Shown one piece after another: positions 32,961 through 34,735 of a DNA stretch of 34,735 nt (its first letter is position 1; every line of letters begins with the position of its first letter). The DNA comes from Gnetum montanum (taxonomy: Eukaryota; Streptophyta; Gnetopsida; Gnetales; Gnetaceae). The translations under genes and the position numbers were made by a program. The notes below the pieces were generated by a model. That model did not search any database. It worked only from the letters and a program-made list of their open reading frames with translations, and had not been told where the DNA came from. The DNA lies in contig MNCI01026912.1 in the NCBI GenBank assembly GCA_015680685.1, positions 585,405-620,139 on the forward strand. Reading direction: 5' to 3'.

Positions 32961-34614
32961 AAAGAAAAATGGTAAAACACATAAAAATTATTAATTAGAA
33001 GCATAAATACACTAGAGTAATACAACATAGCAAAATTTCATAATATTTACATATATAATTAAATAAAATTTATTTAAATAAAAATATAATTTTTCATAGC
33101 CAAAAAATGTAGATGTCAAAACATTTCACTAGCTGTATCATAAAATACTACATAAAATAACAATACCAATAATACTTGTTTTACCTTAATAAGACATTTA
33201 GTAATAAAGATATTGACATTAAAGTTTACCAAAGTAAATCATAAAATTAAAAATAATAATTAAATAAAATATTAATATGTAATCAATAATATTAAATTTT
33301 CCCAAACATATAGCATGAGCTAAAATAAAAAATGATCCTTGCAATCTCATAGTTCAAATGGCACAGAAGGCAATTTCATATCTATCATACTTTATTATTT
33401 GTTCATAAAAATAGGTACAAGACTCAAGAAGCTAAAAGTATATAAGGTTTCAAGTTTAGAGGATCCATCTTATGCAAAATTAATCTACCTTTTGTCCTAT
33501 GTTCCTCTTTCGATGATTCTCTGGCTACTCTAGGCTCTCTGCCTCTAAATTTAGGAGGATTCAAAACCCCTCAAATAAGAAAGGTGATTGTATTTTCCTC
33601 TTTATGAATCATAAAGGTTTTAGTCCAAATGTCTCAAGGTATGGGTTAGATAAATGTTTCTAATCAAATATTCAAAAATGTTTCAAAGTCTAGAAATGCT
33701 ACAAATTTTTCAAAAATCCAACAAAGTATCCAAATAATATATATTATAATTATTTAATGTGCAAAGATATTACAAATTTATCCAAAAATCCAAAGAGTAT
33801 ATATTTTATCTAAGCATCTTTGAAAGATCACAATTGGTTACCCTCACTAACAAGGCACACATATTAATGAAAGGATAGGTTTTGACTTATACTTCAACAC
33901 ACACCACTAGACTTAATTGCTTAGTGCTATGGTCTCAGCTAGTTTCCCAGCTTCACATGAACTTACAAATCAAAATACATGGTAGGAAATCAATCCAAAA
34001 ACCCTTATTTTCATGGGATGGGTCCCACTAAAGAACACTCCACTATTACATGCTGGGGCATCTAAAAGATTCACAACTCCTACTACTTCATAAATATTAT
34101 TATTTTATTCCAAAAATCCAAAATATTTTCAAAATAGCTAAAATTTCACAAAATGCTTTCATAATCATGTTTATTTTAAGAGCTAATCCACAACAATCAT
34201 AAAATATCTAGGGATCAAGTTGGGCAAAATTTCTACAATTCTAAAAATTTACCAAAAAGATAGAAACTTCTCTAGACAAGATTAAAATATTGATTTTCAT
34301 ATAAAAATAAGCCCCAAATGATGATTTTCTTACATTTTTGCCAATATGCCCAAAATTAGCTTTTACTTTGCTTTAAATTAGTGTGCTAGAAAACCTTAAT
34401 GAATTGAGATGACACATACCAAGACTATGATTTATTTATAAGTGGAAGAATCACATGCAGCGCGACACATGAATTTGCTTTGTGTTTATAAATAAAAGAG
34501 ACAGACTTGGAATAGAAGAAACTAGGTTGAAATTGGCTTCAAAATAAAGAAAAAAGGTTAAGAAATAGTTTTGAAAGAAAAAACCACGATGGAACATAGT
34601 TTCGGTTAGAAAGC
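32961..34614. other. AT-rich DNA without a recognisable gene
   Basis: No motif-bearing frame, LTR pair or tandem repeat is seen. The open frames at 33339-33533 and 34451-34666 are short and unsupported; the second runs into the LTR at 34615. Confidence 0.5.
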
Positions 34615-34735
34615 TGATGAGTGGCGAGGTACCCCTACACTCCACCATACGAATACGAGCGTACACGCGCGATCCGGTCGAACTCCGCAGACTAAATGCC
34701 TTAACGCCACAAGAAACACTTGGGGTTAATCGTTC
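34615..34735 (-). mobile_element. Edge of a further LTR of the A-D group
   Basis: It begins TGATGAGTGGCGAGG, then TACCCCTACACTC and CCATACGAATACGAGCG, the reversed U5 end of this LTR group. No primer site lies to its left, so it is a 3' LTR or a solo LTR of a minus-strand element. The window ends within it. Confidence 0.85.

Overview
This is a plant nuclear window made almost entirely of nested, decayed LTR retrotransposons. I see no intact host gene, tRNA, rRNA or CRISPR array. The evidence for a plant is the set of families present: Ty3/gypsy elements with Athila/Tat-like gag, protease and RT-RNase H and a tRNA-Asp-type primer site; a SIRE/Maximus-like Ty1/copia element with the initiator-Met primer site; and a relic of a PLS-type PPR protein. 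AT-richness, deep nesting and slow decay mostly by transitions fit a large repeat-rich genome, possibly a gymnosperm. That is inference; the species cannot be read from the sequence.

Layout. 1-1685: 5' LTR and leader of a minus-strand element F that runs off the left edge. 1818-2049: a 46-bp tandem repeat. About 2060-2450: a PPR pseudogene relic (minus). 2590-15492: gypsy element B (minus), an autonomous type (gag, protease, RT, RNase H), decayed and lacking its 3' end. Gypsy element A (2714-10174, plus) is inserted in B's RT/RNase H junction. A has two LTRs, gag and protease, but its pol is replaced by about 2 kb of unrelated DNA. That DNA includes the start of another minus-strand element (H, about 7035-7485 and beyond) and an unusual array of TTACGCT/AGCGTAA words. 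15493-19250: low-information AT-rich DNA. 19948 to about 32520: copia element E (minus), itself in an older coding relic. E's integrase is split by a composite insertion (22716-30131) flanked by one ATTTG duplication. 34615-34735: the edge of a further LTR of the A-D group (minus).

The composite is the most unusual object. Its left end is a minus-oriented LTR with about 600 bp of 3' internal sequence (D). That is fused to a complete plus-oriented gag-only element (C) with two LTRs. The result is three LTRs of one family, one of them inverted, inside a single target-site duplication. Without the insertion and one ATTTG copy, the copia integrase frame is continuous.

At least seven LTR ends in the window share the same U5 end and TGATGAG/CTCATCA tips. 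They differ in U3, where each subfamily has its own set of short palindromic words upstream of the TATA box. Small elements A and C keep gag but lack pol, so they would need enzymes from B-like autonomous relatives. All copies seen here are too damaged to be active.
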